A stretch of 64,000 nt of DNA from Pseudomonadota bacterium (GTDB lineage Bacteria > Pseudomonadota > Gammaproteobacteria > Acidiferrobacterales > UBA6901), in NCBI GenBank assembly GCA_027364845.1, contig DAHXOO010000001.1, positions 112,212-176,211 of the forward strand, in the 5' to 3' direction. The position numbers and the translations under genes were made by a program. The notes under the pieces are model-generated. The model had not been told where the DNA came from and did no database searches. It saw only the letters and a program-made list of their open reading frames with translations. Numbering within the stretch: the stretch's first letter is position 1; every line of letters starts with the position of its first letter. Positions 61,446-64,000 of the stretch are shown here, piece after piece.

Positions 61446-62939
61446 TCACGGGCGATGGTAGACCCATTCGAGCAGTGCGTTTTGTACCGCCTCGCCGGCC
61501 TCCGTGTCGGCGCGCGGATCATTTTGCAGGCATACCACCACCATGCGCCGACCCTTGTCATCCAGCATGATGCCGGCAGTGCTGCGCACACCATCGAGGC
61601 TGCCAGTCTTCAAATGCGCACGCCCCGCCAGCGTGCTGCCGTCCAGTCTGTCCTTCATGGTGCCGTCCACAGCCAAAATGGGAAGCGAGGCAAAGAACTC
61701 CGGCATGTCGGGGCCATCGTAGGCGGCAGTCAGCACGTCCGCTAGATGGCGCGCCGAGATCCGTGCGCGACGCGAAAGCCCGGAGCCGTTGTCTACGACC
61801 AATTCCGCAAACGACATGCCGTTTGCGGCAAGCCACGCGCGCACCACCTTGGCACCGCCCTCAATGGTTCCAGGCGCCCGCACAAACTTCGCCCCCAAGG
61901 TAAGCAACAGCTGGCGCGCCATCACATTGTTGCTGTACTTATTAATAGAGCGGATCACTTCTGCCAGGGGTGGCGAATGCCCGGTATACAGCAGGTGCGC
62001 GGATGGCGGCACGTGTCCATAGCGCACACGTCCGGAGAAGCGCCCACCCATTCCAGTCCACAGTTCGCGGAAAATGCCACCAATGTAGTCACGCGGATCT
62101 GATAGCACCCGGTAGCGGTCGCTTTGCCCGCAAGCAGCAGCATAATCGCCGCTGAAGATTACCCGCGTGCCATAGCGCAAATGCACCACGCGCATGCCAA
62201 CGCCGCGCGCACCACCCTGGCACGGGCCGGAGACGAGGCGCACATGATTGATGATGCTCAACCTGTCAGGCAGCGGGTCAGCGACGATACGGACCCGGCG
62301 GTCGTGGGGCTGCGGAAAGAACCGGATCCTTACTGCCTGGAAGTTGACCAGGAGCGCGCTTGGCAAAACGTTGTACGGACGCAAGGGGTGATCGTCGAAT
62401 TCCCCCGGCGTCGTGCTGGCCGGAACGAAGTAACTCTGGTCCAGCACCAGATCCCCGCCGATGCTCCGAACCCCCAACTCGCGCAGGCCATGCAGGAAGC
62501 GCCAGAAATCTTCGATTACCACATCGGGATCGCCATAACCCTTTATGTACAGATTGCCTTGCAGTTGTCCGCGCCGCACCGGGCCGTCTCCGTAGGCCTC
62601 GGTCTTCCAGGTGTACGCCGGACCCAGTTTCTCAAGCGAAACGAGGGTGGTAAGTAGCTTGAGAGTGGAAGCTGGACTGCGCGGCACATCCGCATTGAAA
62701 TCCAGGACGGCCCCGGAACCGTCGACCGGTCGAATTACGACGCTGAGACCGCGCGCAGACATATCGTAGCGCCGTAGCGCCGCAACAACCGGTCCGGGAA
62801 GATGCGAGCGCGACAGGCTTTCCGCGTGGGCATGAGAAGCGGCGAGAACCAGCAATGCAAGCAGCCACACAGCCAACTTCGCCGCATTGCCGCGCAGCAA
62901 CGCGATCACCGGTGCTGGATTTTCTTTGACTTCGGGCAT
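61446..62939 (-). CDS. dacB: D-alanyl-D-alanine carboxypeptidase/endopeptidase (PBP4 family)
   Basis: RSPASTLKLLTTLVSLEKLGPAYTWKTEAYG (SxxK); SNNVMARQLLLTLGAK (SxN); HLKTGSLDGVRSTAGIM (KTG). Confidence 0.95.
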   Translation of the reverse strand: MPEVKENPAPVIALLRGNAAKLAVWLLALLVLAASHAHAESLSRSHLPGPVVAALRRYDMSARGLSVVIRPVDGSGAVLDFNADVPRSPASTLKLLTTLVSLEKLGPAYTWKTEAYGDGPVRRGQLQGNLYIKGYGDPDVVIEDFWRFLHGLRELGVRSIGGDLVLDQSYFVPASTTPGEFDDHPLRPYNVLPSALLVNFQAVRIRFFPQPHDRRVRIVADPLPDRLSIINHVRLVSGPCQGGARGVGMRVVHLRYGTRVIFSGDYAAACGQSDRYRVLSDPRDYIGGIFRELWTGMGGRFSGRVRYGHVPPSAHLLYTGHSPPLAEVIRSINKYSNNVMARQLLLTLGAKFVRAPGTIEGGAKVVRAWLAANGMSFAELVVDNGSGLSRRARISARHLADVLTAAYDGPDMPEFFASLPILAVDGTMKDRLDGSTLAGRAHLKTGSLDGVRSTAGIMLDDKGRRMVVVCLQNDPRADTEAGEAVQNALLEWVYHRP

Positions 62940-63183
62940 GAAACTGGAATCGTCATCCGAGCGTTATGAGGCACCATTCAACACCAGCGATGTTAGCGGC
63001 AATTGTGGCCTGACCGCAGTCCTGAGCTTCTCCAGGTATTGTTTCAGCTCACTGACACATCTGTGTTCAATACTTACAATATACCGGATTCGGCCATGCC
63101 AAACCCGTGTAAAAACAATACTCCCTAAGGATACCAATACTTTCAATCCGTCCTAGATCCCACCCGAATGGTCTGGCGAAGGG

Positions 63184-63651
63184 CTACTCTCTGTCAGCCG
63201 CGCTGCAGACTCGCAGCTTGGTAGAGATAAAGCATGCCTGCGGAATATAGAGAAGTTCTGCAAGCTTGCCCAGATAGTGACGCTCATACATGTCGATGTC
63301 ACCGTCGGCATAAGCGACCTGCCACAGCGCCTCCATGAGCGCCTCCTTCTGCTGCGCTGAAAAGCCCCGATTGATCCGCGAGGTGAATTCATAGTCGTCC
63401 GTTGCATGACGCAACTCTTCCTGCGCCCGACTCACCAGCTGCGCCCCGTCCTGCGGGGCGAGCCCGAACAACGTACTCACGGCGCGCACTATTGCCTCAC
63501 GTTCGGCCTCTTCCTCATGGTAATCGGCCGACATCACCTCGATCAGAAGCGCAGCGGCTGCCAGCCGCAACTCATCGTGTTCAGGCCTTTGACTATCAGC
63601 CGAGACGCTTTCCTCCAGAAACCGCTTAATCGCTTCGATCATCGCTTTCAT
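63184..63651 (-). CDS. TerB-family protein
   Basis: LRLAAAALLIEVMSADYHEEEAEREAIVRAVSTLFGL...QKEALMEALWQVAYADGDIDMYERHYLGKLAELLYIP. Confidence 0.88.
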   Translation of the reverse strand: MKAMIEAIKRFLEESVSADSQRPEHDELRLAAAALLIEVMSADYHEEEAEREAIVRAVSTLFGLAPQDGAQLVSRAQEELRHATDDYEFTSRINRGFSAQQKEALMEALWQVAYADGDIDMYERHYLGKLAELLYIPQACFISTKLRVCSAADRE

Positions 63652-63711
63652 CCTTTCACTATAGACCGCACCCCGGCTGTTCCGTTTCACGCTTAATCGC
63701 CGCCACCGTAG

Positions 63712-64000
63712 TCAATGTTCGCCACCTGACTTGCCCGCGACCGAAAACGGCGGGCGCGCGAACCATACGACCACGATAAGTGCGAGAAAAATCACCCCCG
63801 AAAGCCAGAACAGCTCATCGGTCGCGATCATCACTGCCTGCTGGGTGATCAACCTGCTCAACAGCAGCAGCGCGCTGCTGGTTGCCAGACCAAGCAGCTT
63901 CAGGTGTTCCAGCGCCCGCACACTGATCATGTTGAATGCCGAGACATGTTCGACAAGCTGGCTGTAGTGCAGGATGCTGCGGCGCTGCCACAGCGTGATA
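63712..64000 (-). CDS. C-terminus of a DHA2/EmrB-like MFS transporter (truncated by window edge)
   Basis: Minus-strand frame open to the edge: ...QRRSILHYSQLVEHVSAFNMISVRALEHLKLLGLATSSALLLLSRLITQQAVMIATDELFWLSGVIFLALIVVVWFARPPF. Confidence 0.75.
   Translation of the reverse strand, partial: ITLWQRRSILHYSQLVEHVSAFNMISVRALEHLKLLGLATSSALLLLSRLITQQAVMIATDELFWLSGVIFLALIVVVWFARPPFSVAGKSGGEH

Overview
This 64-kb window looks like a moderately GC-rich gammaproteobacterial chromosome. Gene content (DsrE2-like protein, probable DsrS) hints at a sulfur-oxidising lineage, but that is inference. (1) 1-18.5 kb is a flagellar/chemotaxis block: fliC (cut by the window edge), flgL-K-J-I-H-G-F-E-D-C-B, cheR, cheV, a soluble CZB-type chemoreceptor, flgA, flgM, flgN and a YcgR-like PilZ protein. 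I could read sigma-28-like promoters (fliC, flgKL, cheV, flgM) and sigma-54-like promoters (flgB operon, mcp) directly from the sequence. (2) 19.5-27.5 kb is a low-density accessory region. It holds a standalone YHS protein, decayed IS630 and IS1380 transposases, a dienelactone hydrolase, a DsrE2-like protein, a LuxR-type HTH-only protein, and a coupled XRE regulator plus CsrA-like gene whose CsrA carries an insertion. (3) 27.5-64 kb is mostly ordinary: YgiQ, FAD oxidoreductase plus CFA synthase, P-type ATPase, epimerase, DsrS-like/VWA/MoxR, two PilZ proteins, DUF1499, quinone oxidoreductase, ATP-grasp-like, sucA-sucB-lpd-sucC-sucD, GcvR-like, PAP2, PBP1b, GreB, FAA hydrolase, glutaredoxin, PBP4, TerB and an MFS C-terminus. 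A second gene graveyard at 32.4-33.0 kb carries recognisable remnants of yjbQ and a ferritin-like/VIT1-type gene. The best candidate for something undescribed is the XRE/CsrA-like pair with tandem palindromes at its 3' end. All family calls come from reading motifs by eye; no database search was run.
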